Positions 33,382 through 55,407 of a stretch of 64,000 nucleotides of DNA are shown piece after piece. Below the pieces are notes generated by a model. That model did not search any database. It worked only from the letters and a program-made list of their open reading frames with translations, and was not told the DNA's origin. Each line of letters begins with the position of its first letter. Position 1 is the first letter of the stretch. Both the position numbers and the translations under genes were made by a program. Origin of the DNA: Limanda limanda (Eukaryota > Chordata > Actinopteri > Pleuronectiformes > Pleuronectidae); contig NC_083639.1 of the NCBI RefSeq assembly GCF_963576545.1, positions 18,109,118-18,173,117 on the forward strand, in the 5' to 3' direction.

Positions 33382-34657
33382 CCAGATTTTCTGCTAAAGC
33401 TAAAGCATTTGTATAGAATATCAATTTACCACGCTCATCATCCAAATAGAACAAAAATAATAAAGGTGCATGTGAATTGACCACCCCCAGCTCAACACAT
33501 CTTTGTTGCCTTATCAAACAATGTTGTATCTGTGTCAAGAGGATTGGGCTGCAGATTACTCCATTGTTGTTTCTGTTCACCCACAGAACAATGAGTTCCC
33601 AATGAGGCTTGGCTATCAGTGTTATAAATAAACCTAAAATAACAAGAGGCAACAGGCACTGTTTGATGAATCATGCTATTGTGAGTGCTGGATTAAGAAT
33701 AGTGGGATGAGTTGCCAAAATATTTCAGGAGAAGGAGGGTATTCAGAGTTTCTCTTTTCAGCATCCATCTGGTCAAAGATACTCTAATCTATTATCAAAG
33801 TGGAAGGCATCCAATGCAACGACTCCAGTGACGTACTCAGGCAGCCGTGTAATTTTTGCGTCCACTGTCTATTGTCTTTTTATAGGCAGGATGTTATTAG
33901 CATACTCTGCCGAGCGTGTGCGCAGGCGAGCTCCACGCAGGAGGCTTGTTTTGTTCATTTATTAATAATTTTATCATTCAGCTGTGTTTTTCCACTGCCT
34001 CCCATAACTATGGCAACCAGCCGCAAAGTCTATTGTAAGAGAAGGAAGGAGGGGTGGAGAAAAAAACTCACAGCAGATGTTCTCTTGTGACTTTTGGCAG
34101 TATGAAGGCAGTCCATCTTCCCAGTCAATGGAGAGCCTCTCATCTCCTTGAAAAAAAAAAAAGAAAAACTTACAGTCTGCCCACCAGCAGACACAAACCA
34201 CATCTCCCAACCTACCAGCTGCATGTAATGCAGACACTGTGTGGGGTGCAGTGAGCAGCAGGCTCACTCTGGAGGCTTAATTCACATCTTAGCTCGGCTT
34301 CCACTCGCTCTTACAATGTATCTAATCTCCTCATGTCATATTTTCTGCCGCTCAGTTTCACGTGAGCATCCCACGTCACCCACTATAGCAGGACTTCATC
34401 TGTTTATTCCAGTGGTTTAGTGAATGCGTTCTTCTGGAAATTCTGAGCCTGTGAACATTGCTTCTCTGCCAAGACCTGCAGGTATAATTCCTCTACACCC
34501 ATTTCACTGAAATCAGTATGTATTCTCTATGAACACATCATCGTACAGATGGATGGATGCATGACTGAAGTGTGCTGGAAAGTCAATTAAAATGTCAATT
34601 GGTGAAAGAAAAACCACTTAAATTTGTTTTTAAACAACATTCCAGCATTACAAGGAA

Positions 34658-34788
34658 TCATTGGGCAAGATACCGAACCCCAAACATAGCCTCTGATGAC
34701 TCTGCCGACAGTGTGTGAATAGGTGAATGTGCCTTATACTGTAAAGCGCTTTGACTGGTCAATAATACTGAAAAAGCACTATTCTTTT
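34658..34788 (+). repeat. tRNA-like teleost repeat (family A, copy 4)
   Basis: ATTGGGCAAGATACCGAACCCC, GTGTGTGAATAGGTGAATGTG, TACTGTAAAGCGCTTTGACT and AAAAAGCACTATTC match the 3' two-thirds of the copy at 28,983-29,215. Confidence 0.65.
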
Positions 34789-34952
34789 ATGGGTCCGGTT
34801 ACCAAACTCTGTACATTCAAGGGTACTGACTAATTACGTTGATACAACAGAGCACCGATTCATGGAGAGCAAGTAGAATCGATGGAGTGCAAGTGGCCTA
34901 AGCTTTTATTCCTGAGCAGTGCTGTATCTGCGTAGCAAACAATGTTACATTA

Positions 34953-34991
34953 CAAGATTCAAGATTCAAGATTCAAGATTCAAGAATCAAG
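34953..34991. repeat. Heptanucleotide tandem repeat, five and a half units
   Basis: CAAGATT repeated four times perfectly, then CAAGAAT and CAAG. Confidence 0.95.
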
Positions 34992-45692
<10,701 letters not shown>

Positions 45693-46116
45693 GACCAGAA
45701 AAAGGGGGAAACAGTTAGCCCATATATCTATACTCAGTCATCCAAGTAATGGTGTCCTCAGGAGCTGCACATGTGTACACAGTCAGCTGGACTTGCTTGT
45801 GTTTCTTTAGGATGTTTCACCTCTCATCCAGCAGGCTCCATCAGCTCTATCTGACTAATGGAAGGTTTCAGATATTTAACCTCTGTGGGTCTTTACATGT
45901 ATGGGTTAGGGTTGTACATTTTTTGAGTTGTTATATTAAACATGCAAATCGTTGAACCTCCTGCTAAAAGGTGGGTAGTCAGGGTGTCCTGGGTCAAGTT
46001 GTGAAAGGTGTCTCATTCGACCAGACGTGGAAACAAAATCCGCTAGAAACTCTAAAACTCACACATGACATGTTATATTACATTTGATTAATTCATACAA
46101 AACCAAATTGTAAACT
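45693..46116 (+). repeat. Family B repeat split by a second repeat (copy 3)
   Basis: The first piece, 45,693-45,720 (AGAAAAAGGGGGAAACAGTTAGCC), and the last piece, 46,030-46,116 (AAACAAAATCCGCTAG, then ATGTTATATTACATTTGATT), are neighbouring parts of one fish repeat. They are separated by about 309 bases of another repeat, listed next. Confidence 0.6.
45721..46029 (-). repeat. Second teleost repeat inserted into family B copy 3
   Basis: The stretch reads GTCATCCAAGTAATGGTGTC, CAGTCAGCTGGACTTGCTTG, TTTCACCTCTCATCCAGCAG, then CAGGGTGTCCTGGGTCAAG. I recall this order from a common fish retroelement end, read here in inverse orientation. The class is uncertain; a Penelope-like origin is possible. 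Confidence 0.55.
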
Positions 46117-47369
46117 TAATATATTTTGAAAACTCAGAGCCAGATCTCCGGGATCGGAAACAGTCGTGCTTCATATCTAACTCTTTGAGAGGAGAGAGTA
46201 AGGGTTTTTTACCCGAAATGTCAAAGTATTCCTTGAATATTCTGATTGATTTGCAGAGTTATTAACGATATTTGCCTAGCTTTTCCAGCTTTTCTCTATG
46301 TTGCAGAAGTTGCAGAAGTAAATCTGCGGCGCTTTATCACCACAGTGACCATTGGTATTCATTCATATAATCAAAAATAAGCCTGTAAAGCCGAGGATAA
46401 AAATGAGCTTACTGTGTTATTTCAGGGGAGCCAGAAATAGCACGGAGAATCTTGGCAAGAACTCATATTCAGCACCTGCCATAAATAAACAGACATGAAG
46501 ATGTTTGAGTGTTGAATAGCTCTCCCACTTGGCTGCACGCCTGCATTGAAACACTTTCGGGGCTTTGGCACTTAAATGTTCAACACAAACACACTCACCT
46601 GCATCAGGGTAATCGGCTTTACAGGAGAGGAGAGCAATACTCTTTGATCAGAATTTTGCTCTAGAATAAATAAACTATATCTGTTGTCACAATCTAATTA
46701 TGTTTTTTTTACGCATTAATAAGAATGTCTTTGCCATGATAAATTAGAAAAATTAGATATACTGATTTGCCAGGATTTGGTCAGTGTTCAGGGAGAGTTA
46801 TGCGCCATTTATTTATAAACATGTCACAACTCTTCCATTTATGTTTTTACCTGAAGTTAAGACAAAGCTCTGACTGAGTTATATATAGTATAATAATAAA
46901 TAGCAAATAAATAAAGTTAAATCTATTTTCTGATGGCAGCAAGTTACCAGCTGAGATTTCCTGATTTCTTAAATCTGAGTCTACACATACAAACTGCAGC
47001 CTCTCAGTTGTTCTAATTTTAATTTTAATACACCACTGGCTATGATGCTAAAAACAACACCTCCCGCTTAGAAGGAAGTGGATGACTATGGGCTGTAAAG
47101 AGGCCTCTGAGTGCTGTGATGGGCTGCGATGGGGAAACATTCATCTTTTCCCCAAATGGATGTGACCTGCTGTAACAGGGACTAGATCATGCGGTCACAC
47201 ACATTCATACAGTCTTTTTTTTTTTTACCAAGAATAAGGATGAAAATAGACGGACAAGAGAAGGAAAGAGAAAAGAGGGAAAGATACAGGAGGAAACAAC
47301 TATACCAGTGTGTATCTACACGGCAAAACTGAGCAGTGAGAGAGAGTCATAATGTGGGATTGTCTGTGA
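46117..47369. other. Intergenic DNA, nothing supported
   Basis: AT-rich unique-looking sequence. A poly-T run lies at about 47,216-47,226. No gene seen. Confidence 0.4.
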
Positions 47370-47832
47370 ATAACACACACAGGGACACTGCATTGACTTC
47401 TATTTAATGAAGCCTTATCTCTCACCTTAGCCATGACCAGTTCGCTTCTAACCCAAACCTTAATCTTACCTCATGTAACATCTTACTCCTGACTCGAGCC
47501 AGGACCTTAACATTTTTTATTTTGGTCCCCATGAGGTGGAATGGTTTTTAAGTGTTTGTGCTGGAAAAGGTCCTAACAAAAATGAGTGTGCACACACACA
47601 CATACTTCTATCTTGGAGTACTGAGGACAGTCATTGGCATAATGTATTCCCTAGCCCTTTAACCCAACCAAACCATCACTACTTTGGTTGGGTTAAAACC
47701 TCATTACAACCCTTAAATCAACGAGTTTCAACGTCTGAACCATCAAAGATGCCGTCACTTTCCCAAGGTCCGTTTGGGCTTTACTCAAAATGGTCCTCAC
47801 AAAGATAACAAGTGTGCTCACACAGACACTCT
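47370..47832 (+). repeat. Fish repeat associated with a CA microsatellite
   Basis: Blocks CATTGACTTCTATTTAATGA, TAACCCAAACCTTAATCTTA, TTTTGGTCCCCATGAGGT and ATGGTCCTCACAAAGATAAC run straight into the (CA)n tract. I recognise this GGTCC(C/T)CACAAAGATA...(CA)n arrangement from many fish loci. Confidence 0.6.
47658..47697. repeat. Perfect hairpin, 15-bp arms
   Basis: TTTAACCCAACCAAA, 10-base loop, TTTGGTTGGGTTAAA. It lies within the repeat at 47,370-47,832. Confidence 0.9.
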
Positions 47833-47925
<93 letters not shown>

Positions 47926-47935
47926 ACACACACAC
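47833..47935. repeat. (CA)n microsatellite, about 51 units, two interruptions
   Basis: Near-pure CA run at the 3' edge of the preceding repeat. Confidence 0.97.
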
Positions 47936-50900
47936 TTAACTTATATATAAACATTACAGTTGCTTCTTCAAACTATTTTGAAACCTTTTTTGAAACTTGA
48001 TATAAACTGTATTGGTAGCAAAAAAATAAATTACGTCATAAAAATGATCCTTACATCGCTGGTGATGCCTCCAGCTTTGACCTTTTAAAGTGGCAGTGAA
48101 GTGTTGGCAGCAGCCCCTCAGCGGGGGTGATAAAAGATCATGCTGTGCCCTCATGGGTTCACGTCTCCTTCTTGAAATGCTTCAGGAGATGCCATCATGC
48201 AGCAGGTTATTACCAGAGGATCCATCCATTCATGAACGGCCATGGAAGGAACACGGGCGTATTACAGCGATTACACCAGTGTACTGGCACATTTCAGTAA
48301 TGAGGAACAATAACCAGCTGACGTTTACTGCTCTTAAAGGCTTTTCAAAATTCTTGTTTTGTGCTGCTGCTGCTGGGGAGAAGAAAATGCTATCTAGCTG
48401 GTGACTGATTGTAATATCATCTTTTCCCCATCAGCTCCACAATATGTTCACAAACACTGAAAAATAACCCCTCTGATCACCCGTTGCTATAGCAACTCCA
48501 GCTGGAATGCTGTGATGCTACAAGGCCATGCATGCCGTGGTGATATCAGGCATTTGAAGTGGAACAGCACAGTCTGTGACCAAAAGTACTAGGCACAGAT
48601 AGCATTGAGAGGAAAACAACCCAGAAACAAACTTTTGAAGTGAAAGAAAAGAAAAAACATCATGTATAAACTATATGAAGGCGAGCGAGGTGGATGTCAG
48701 TGTGTCTGCAATACTAACATTAGAACCTTTAGTGGATAAAGACTGAGCTTTATACAACCTGTGGTTGGACGGAGGGGAAGTTAAATAAAACTACAGACAA
48801 AATTCAGTAATATCTCAAAAAAGTGAAGGTTCTTGTCATTCAATGAACCATGTCACACCACACGTAGCCTCAGAAAATTGGACTCAGTCATTATCCGCCA
48901 CAGAGAAAGAAGTGAGCAGTGACATTTCAGGTTCCCCTGTGCACATTTGAAACTCCAGCACTATAAGGAACAGTGGCTCTGCCCTGAAGAACATGACAAC
49001 CTGGTGACAGATCCCCAGCTGTCTCCTCTGTCCTACTGTTGAGATGTAACAGCTGAGTCTACACTCCTGCTCCGCTTCATTTCATCCCTGATACAGTCGT
49101 GACAAGAGACAAAGTGACCGACTGTGACTATCAAACACGTCAGCTGCAGCTCCGAGCACACTATCTATGTGAATTTGTCTTATTTCACACCACTCTGACT
49201 TGTGGACAGGCTTCTCTGACAGGTACATTTACTGCTTTGTTGCAATGTATGACCATTAACTCTTATTTAAACGAGTAGATACTGTTCTTATTTATGAAAG
49301 TAAACCAAAAACAAACCTAAAATCCTTCGAAGATCTCTTGAAGCAGCATCTTTGGACAGCAAGTCTATGAATTAAGATTCAACCATCTGTGTCTTAGGAG
49401 GATACATGCTTAATGAACATGATTCATGATTCTGAAAACAACTGACCCATGCTGTACTGCCACGCTCCTCCACCACTCCATCATAAGAGTGCTCCATGAA
49501 CAGCAGAAGAACCGTGGTCCCAGCTGGCAAGAGCTGTAAATGGCCAGGATGGCAGCTTGGCATCTTTCAACGGTTGCAGATGGCACCCAGCGACACAAGG
49601 GTCACCGTTCTGTCTGCGCCTCGCCAGAAATCCTCATCCTGGCTTGGAGTCTCCATCTTCAGCTGCCTCAGCAGATTTCAGCACATGTGGGTGAGGAGGC
49701 AGTGTCTTTTGGAGGAGGGATCTGGAGGTCATGACTCATGGAACAGAGATAGCCTTTACTTTTAAGCTGTTTTATACTTGACAAGAATACAGTTTAAAAC
49801 TAAAGTTGCATCTCCTGCTCTTTAGACCTTTAACTCCATCATCGTGAACATATGTGGTGCATCGTACAGTTTCTGTCACATTGAGGGAAAACCATCTGTT
49901 CTCTGAGGATCCAGTGTCTCCATCCAAAAGGGTCCACTGTTTTCAGCTCCTCTGGTGTTGTATGTTTCCCCTCACATGTCATTTGTAATATGTGTGGACA
50001 CGTGGACCAGAAGGTTTGGATAAATTGCAGAATATTAGAGCACATTTCCAACAACAAAGGCCTGCAGATGGTTGATAGATATATAAAATGGAATTGAGCC
50101 ACTCAAGTTGTATTGAGTGTCCTTGTTCTTTGGCAGAGATGCTGTTGAATGTTTGAAACATTTTCTCCAGTAGACAGTTTGATCCGGCCTGCAAAGCAAT
50201 ACATACTTACAAAACAGCAACTGAGTAATACAACAAAATCATAAAAGGAGGTAATGTTTTCAGCATTACCATAAAACAGAAGGCTAACATGTCTGTCGTA
50301 GTGCTCCCTTCTGGATGACAGGCCACAGTCAGGGTGAATGGATTGTGATCTCACTGTGAAACATCACTGACAAGCATCATGGTGGTTGTCAAGAAAAGTC
50401 AGAAGATCTGTTATATTGGGCTTTATTAGAATAAAAACTTAATTCTGAAAGAGAATATCTTAAGGAATCTTGTTGTCAATTGTGGAGCTGCTAGCATCAG
50501 AAAAAGTAAAAATGTTTTAAGTGTCAGTTTGTCCAGTTTTTTCCTTTGTCCTGTGATGAAGCAACGTAACAGTCATTATAACGTGCAGCACTTGCCAAGG
50601 GTGGGGCCATGCATGGTACAACCACAGTTGACAATTTGTTTTAATTGGTGGCTTTGGCTAAAACCAGCTGCGAGTATGCCATCATCCCCATCACTACCAT
50701 CTGACATCAAATGCCTCCTCAAAGAGCAGTGGTTCCAGTCATCCCTTTAGAGAGGCTAATATAAATGTGTTCAATCATTTGGTATGGCCCATGAAGGATG
50801 GATTAGGATAAAATTATAAATATATTAGGGCCCTTGATGGGGAAAACAAAGGGTCATAAATACAAAATAAATTTTCACATAACCAAAATGATTTGCACGG

Positions 50901-53112
50901 TGACTATACCAGCAGTTTCAAATGAAAAACAAATTGAAATCAAAATGGACCAACAGAGAAACAAGTAAGTCAGTTTTGGGATGGAACTTTTGACCACCCT
51001 CACACATAGCATCTAAACAGCACTGTTAGGAGAACAGAGCCTCCAAGCAATACCCAAAGCCTTGTATATGGACACAACTTGATTTAGGTATGCATGCTTT
51101 AAGTTTTACTATCCAATAAGATGCAAACACTTACATGTAACAAAGAGAGTGACAGCAGTTCTAGCCTTTTTTCGGGACAAGTCGTCGGGATGGGTGATGC
51201 GAGATGAGGAGGGAAGAAATTAAGTTGGGGTGCTGTGTGAGACACCTTCAGACTTGGGGGGGGACAATGGCTCTGTTAACGTTGATGTATTGTTCCACCG
51301 TTTGGTCTCCTTGATGCATCAGGTTTACATTAAAGTCTACACTATTAGACAGACGTAAGACATCAGCTGCTGCCGTAGTTCTCCTTTCAGCTTCCCAGAA
51401 AACCATCCCAGGTGTGATCTGTACACAGACTGAAAACAGATTGTTCTCTATTGATAGTTGTCCTTCTGGAACTTTCTTCCATGTCAACACAGGATCTGGA
51501 GCTGAGCCAGGTTGACCTTCAAGTTGATGATCACCTCTCTTACCAAGGTCTGTGCCCCTCAATTGATAGAGATCTGTGTCTACTACAGTCCTATCTCTGA
51601 GATCTGCATGCAGCTCCTTGAACCTCAAGAATTGTATTTTGCTCAGATATTACATTGTCAGCTGTGATCCCTTAATATAAACAGCTTTGTTTTTTGGAAT
51701 CATGTCCAATCGATTGGAATCAACACAGATCGATAAAACAGAATTACACCCGAGTGTCACAGCAAACGGTCTGAACAAATATCGAGGTTTGTGGTCTTTC
51801 ATCTTTTAGAGTTGCCCTGTTTGAAAATAACTTTTTAAAATATGTTTACATGTCCACTCCGCAAAATGAGCTGTTGGTGCCATGAAGTATTACACTGCAG
51901 TGAACAATTAAAATTTAGTCTGATCGAGTTTCTGACGTCACAAACACGATTAACCAATCCTGTCAACTTGTGGAAAAGGCTCCTCATCTGCAGGTGAGCT
52001 GTAATGGTGCGGAGACGGGGCAGAGTTGGTGCCATGGTCGAATATTTACATTGTTCCCAGTCAGGAAATGAGGAAGAAAGGATAAGAGTTACAACTTTCA
52101 AGGCCATGAGGGGATTTTATCATTACAAACACTTTTGAAAATGTAATTTTGAGGTGTATTGAGTGTTAGTAGATGAAGGGAAAGGGATTTAAATTATTAA
52201 AACAGAAAAACTAAATGAAAAAGTATTTGAATACACTGAGCTTTCTGCCTTTTTACCTATCACTGACCACTGACAGTATCAGTGAGGCTAAGGATTTACT
52301 GTTAAAAAAAAAAAAAAATGTAAGTGAAGGCAAACTAGGTACCTGTATGTCAAAACTTTGATGAGATTAATTATTCTTTTAAATATGATCAGTGAGCAAA
52401 GCCACACATCATTGAATACATATTGTTTTTAATTGCTTATTGTTCAATCACATTTTGCACCTCAAAAATTATGTTTTCAGACATGAACTGCTGAAGATGT
52501 CCCAACAGTTTGGTGTGGACTTTCTCTAGAGTTTACCTTTCATCATTGAGCCACCCAGCAGGAGATTCTCTGCACATTGAGGGTTGGTGCAGAAGGCAGT
52601 GGCAGGATGCAAAATATGAATTCCGCCCCAGAGTTGACGTGTTTTTGTTTCAAGCACATGAATATTAGCATCTGCCCTTATCACCAAAAGCTCACTGGAC
52701 ATCTTCGTCAGTGTATTTTACATATGTGGCACTGCCTTTTCATGTGGAGATACATTTATTCATTTTTTTCCAGTTATGCATCTGTCATGTAGAAACACCA
52801 TAAACACGCCGACTGGCTCACGGTGCCACCTCCTGATAATCTCCTGCTGTATTCTCACATGGGCTCATTTGGACATTATCAATTTTCAGGTAGCTGGCAG
52901 AAGAAAGTCCAGAGCTGCTCTGTCTGACATTGGAATTGTCACATACAGTCCCTCAGGATAATGTCAGGAGATTATCTAGAGTACAGTGCATGTCTAAAAG
53001 CAGCTAAAAGCATAGATAATAATATTGATTTTTAAGAAAACTAAATATTCTTTGTTAGTATTGTGAGGAAGAGACACGTTTTTTTTTGTTGTTTTAAAGC
53101 ATTCTGACAGGA
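47936..53112. other. Intergenic DNA, no gene supported
   Basis: The patch 49,430-49,740 is more GC-rich than its flanks, with ORFs open on both strands but no recognised protein. The minus-strand ORF at 51,248-51,628 is listed separately. The rest is AT-rich. Confidence 0.4.
51248..51628 (-). CDS. Unrecognised 126-codon open frame
   Basis: I do not recognise this protein. The frame starts at an ATG at 51,626-51,628 and ends at a stop before 51,248. It is charged and soluble-looking, with no signal peptide, membrane segment or Cys/His pattern; phrases include LTWKKVPEGQLS and VCVQITPGMVFWEAERR. Its length is notable for DNA of about 45% GC. No poly(A) signal, splice pairing or second exon supports it. 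It could be a decayed transposon fragment or chance. Confidence 0.15.
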   Translation of the reverse strand: MRFKELHADLRDRTVVDTDLYQLRGTDLGKRGDHQLEGQPGSAPDPVLTWKKVPEGQLSIENNLFSVCVQITPGMVFWEAERRTTAAADVLRLSNSVDFNVNLMHQGDQTVEQYINVNRAIVPPQV

Positions 53113-53188
53113 CAGGGGCAGGTCAGAGGGCAATCCTATTCCAGCTGGGGCCAAAGCCCCCCTGGCCCTGCCTGTGGATCCGCCCCTG
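53113..53188. mobile_element. Possible mini-element with short inverted ends
   Basis: It begins CAGGGGCAGGTC and ends with the inverse of CAGGGGCGGATC, an end sequence that I associate with fish DNA transposons. The whole piece is only 76 bp and I see no matching target duplication. It may be a deleted remnant. Confidence 0.35.
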
Positions 53189-53360
53189 ATCCTAACAACT
53201 TCCATCAGTGAGTTTATGGTCAAATAAGGTGCATCCTTACAATCAATTATCATCAGTTACCCATGTGGCACGTCACACGTCATTACACAGTTTGATGATG
53301 GTTGGGATGTGGGATTTGAACCGGCACAGACTTGTCTCTGATCCCTCTACCCAAATGTGT

Positions 53361-53545
53361 GCATCCTCCACATCCTCCACATCCTCTCCTCCACATCCTC
53401 ACCTCTCCTCCTCATCCACATACTCACCTCTCCTCCTCATCCACATCCTCACCTCTCCTCCTCATCCTCACCTCTCCTCCTCATCCACATCCTCACATCT
53501 CCTCCTCATCCTCACCTCTCCTCCTCCTCCTCATCCTCTCCTTGA
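53361..53545 (+). repeat. Pyrimidine-rich minisatellite, 19/25-bp units
   Basis: About seven units of CCTCACCTCTCCTCCTCAT, with or without a trailing CCACAT. Long Ser/Pro ORFs here are artefacts of the repeat. Confidence 0.9.
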
Positions 53546-53734
53546 CTCCTCATCTCTCCACGTTGCGCTCTCGGAAACCAAACCCCCTTCCCCTCTCCTT
53601 CCCTTCCCCTCTCCTCTCCTTTCCTTTCTTTCGTTCCCACGTTGCGCTGCACTCTTGGAACCAAACCTCCTGCCCCTCCTCCCTCCCTCTCTCCCTCCCT
53701 CTCTCCCTCCCTCCCTCTCGTCTCCTCCTCACAG
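53546..53734 (+). repeat. Polypyrimidine tract with an internal duplication
   Basis: C/T-only stretches flank two copies of CCACGTTGCGCT...GGAA(A)CCAAAC, at 53,558-53,584 and 53,637-53,667. The tract ends CTCCTCACAG at 53,734, which would serve as a splice acceptor; a TC-rich promoter is the alternative reading. Confidence 0.6.
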
Positions 53735-53934
53735 CGCAGAGCTCGATGCGCGCAGGCACAACAGATGGTACACTACTACAGAGCGGAGGAGCGCACGAAT
53801 TTTACGCACAACTACTTTTATCTTCTGTAAACTTGACAGGGACGTTTAGTGTGACAGGAGGAAGGTGGGTGTTCTCCGAGGACAGACTCATCCTTGACCG
53901 GATCGTACATTTGGAGGCGGAATTTGGTGTCAAG
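53735..53934 (+). other. Possible exon of an unidentified gene
   Basis: A strong donor (CAAG|GTAAGT) follows 53,934. An acceptor-like CTCCTCACAG precedes 53,735. An ATG at 53,746 opens 63 codons in frame up to the donor, with hydrophobic stretch FYAQLLLSSV and end LEAEFGVK. I do not recognise the peptide. Joining to the acceptor at 61,157 gives a stop after six codons, so if both are real this exon is more likely 5' UTR. CG dinucleotides are locally frequent, as near a start site. Confidence 0.35.
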
Positions 53935-55371
53935 GTAAGTTGTGATGTTTTGTTTTTTTCTTGTGATATGCGGTTCACATCTGCGGGATGCGCAAGAAAG
54001 CTCAGGATGCGATGACTTGTTGTGGTTCCCTCCCTTTTATGAATGCATTAAAACGTATATATAAATACTGCTTCTAATTCAGTTTAAGTTTGTTACGTAA
54101 TATTTTACAGAATCAGAAATGGGCAGGTGCTCCAGTGTCAATTAAGCCACCATAAACATATTTTAATGGTTTCTGCACAATTTGTGTAAAGTCTAAATTA
54201 TTTAACACACTACAAAGTTTAAGTCCCTATAGGTTTGAAACTGATTGCAGAAAAAATGTTTTCTAAACTTATTCAAGCAAATACACAAACATTTAAAAAA
54301 AAAATTGGCATCACACACAAAGCCATTGGGGTTTTTCATTTGACTAAACTTTATTGCAAACTCTGCAGATAGAGCAGCATTACTGGGGCTCTAAATAAAG
54401 CATTTAGATGCTGTTGTGCCCCCCCCCCTTCTCCTGTCCCACTGTAAAGACAGTATATAAGAGCATTGGACATCTGAGTTTATTGCAGCACAAAGTCTTC
54501 ACTTACTCCACAGGCTCACATTAGTTCTGATGCTGCACCTCAGTGGGGGTGCTTATGTGCCTTCCAACCCATAAGGTTTATTCCTAGTGACTTATCTTGA
54601 ACCCCCCACACTCCCTTACAGTGCAAACTTTTAATGTGAAAGAGCAGAAAAGACAACGTCAGATGACAAATCTGACCTTGTGTTTGTGACGGCTCTTCAT
54701 GTCGTGGAGGGTTAAAGATGCAAAGAGGGAATCTTCAGGCACTTGATCTCTACTGAACAAAGACGATGAAAAAATACCTCTGTAGGTATGAATGCAACAA
54801 ATCAATTCCTGACTTTGATGAAAATCTTTAATGTATTTACTTTAATGGCGATCAAATACCACACGCAAAATACGTTTTTTTCTCTTACAGAACACTTGTA
54901 CTGATGACCTTTGTACACACTGAAGACAAACAGTGTTTTGGAAAAAGTGCCATGTAAATGCACAACTTTATAAAAGGCTATCTTCAGCATGCATGGATGA
55001 ATCAGACTATAACACACTGCCACTAATCTCTGACCTCCTGCAGATTCTGATGCCAGATCTCTGACATTTAATAAGGAATTGTCAATCTATCTCTTGACAT
55101 GTATTATTATTAATCTGCTCTTCAGATAAACATTCATGTCTGCACTTTTGTAAGCGCAGTAAATCAACTGGTACAAACACTTGAATTTACTCAAGGAAAA
55201 AAAACACCAAAGGAGCATTTCCACTATAGGTTGTACCACTCATCCGTGTGTCATCTCCTTGAGGCCATTAAAGATGAGCAATGTGTGCCGGGTCATCAGT
55301 GAGGCATAGGTAATGATTTGCCCAGTCCCAGAAGAGGTCCAGACATGCAGCGGACCCCAGGTGGCCCCATG

Positions 55372-55407
55372 GCATCAGCAGCATCAGCAGCAGCAGCAGC
55401 AGCAGCC
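55372..55407. repeat. (CAG)n run, interrupted
   Basis: GCATCAGCAGCATCAG then seven CAG units. Not in a supported coding frame. Confidence 0.9.

Larger units (their letters stand above)
29689..34657. other. Intergenic DNA, no gene supported
   Basis: AT-rich sequence with a (CA)n run and two short perfect hairpins, listed separately. A 147-codon ORF at 31,270-31,713 is Ser/Pro/His-rich from pyrimidine-rich sequence and shows no domain. No spliced gene is seen. Confidence 0.45.

Noticed and set aside
49372..49765. Annotating the overlapping ORFs as a gene
   Set aside because: Frames are open on both strands and none gives a recognised protein. It is kept only as a finding to check.
53208..54015. 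Two ORFs of more than 210 codons rich in Ser, Pro, His and Leu
   Set aside because: The length comes from a pyrimidine-rich minisatellite that has no stop codons in these frames. Only the last 63 codons (53,746-53,934) are kept as a possible exon.
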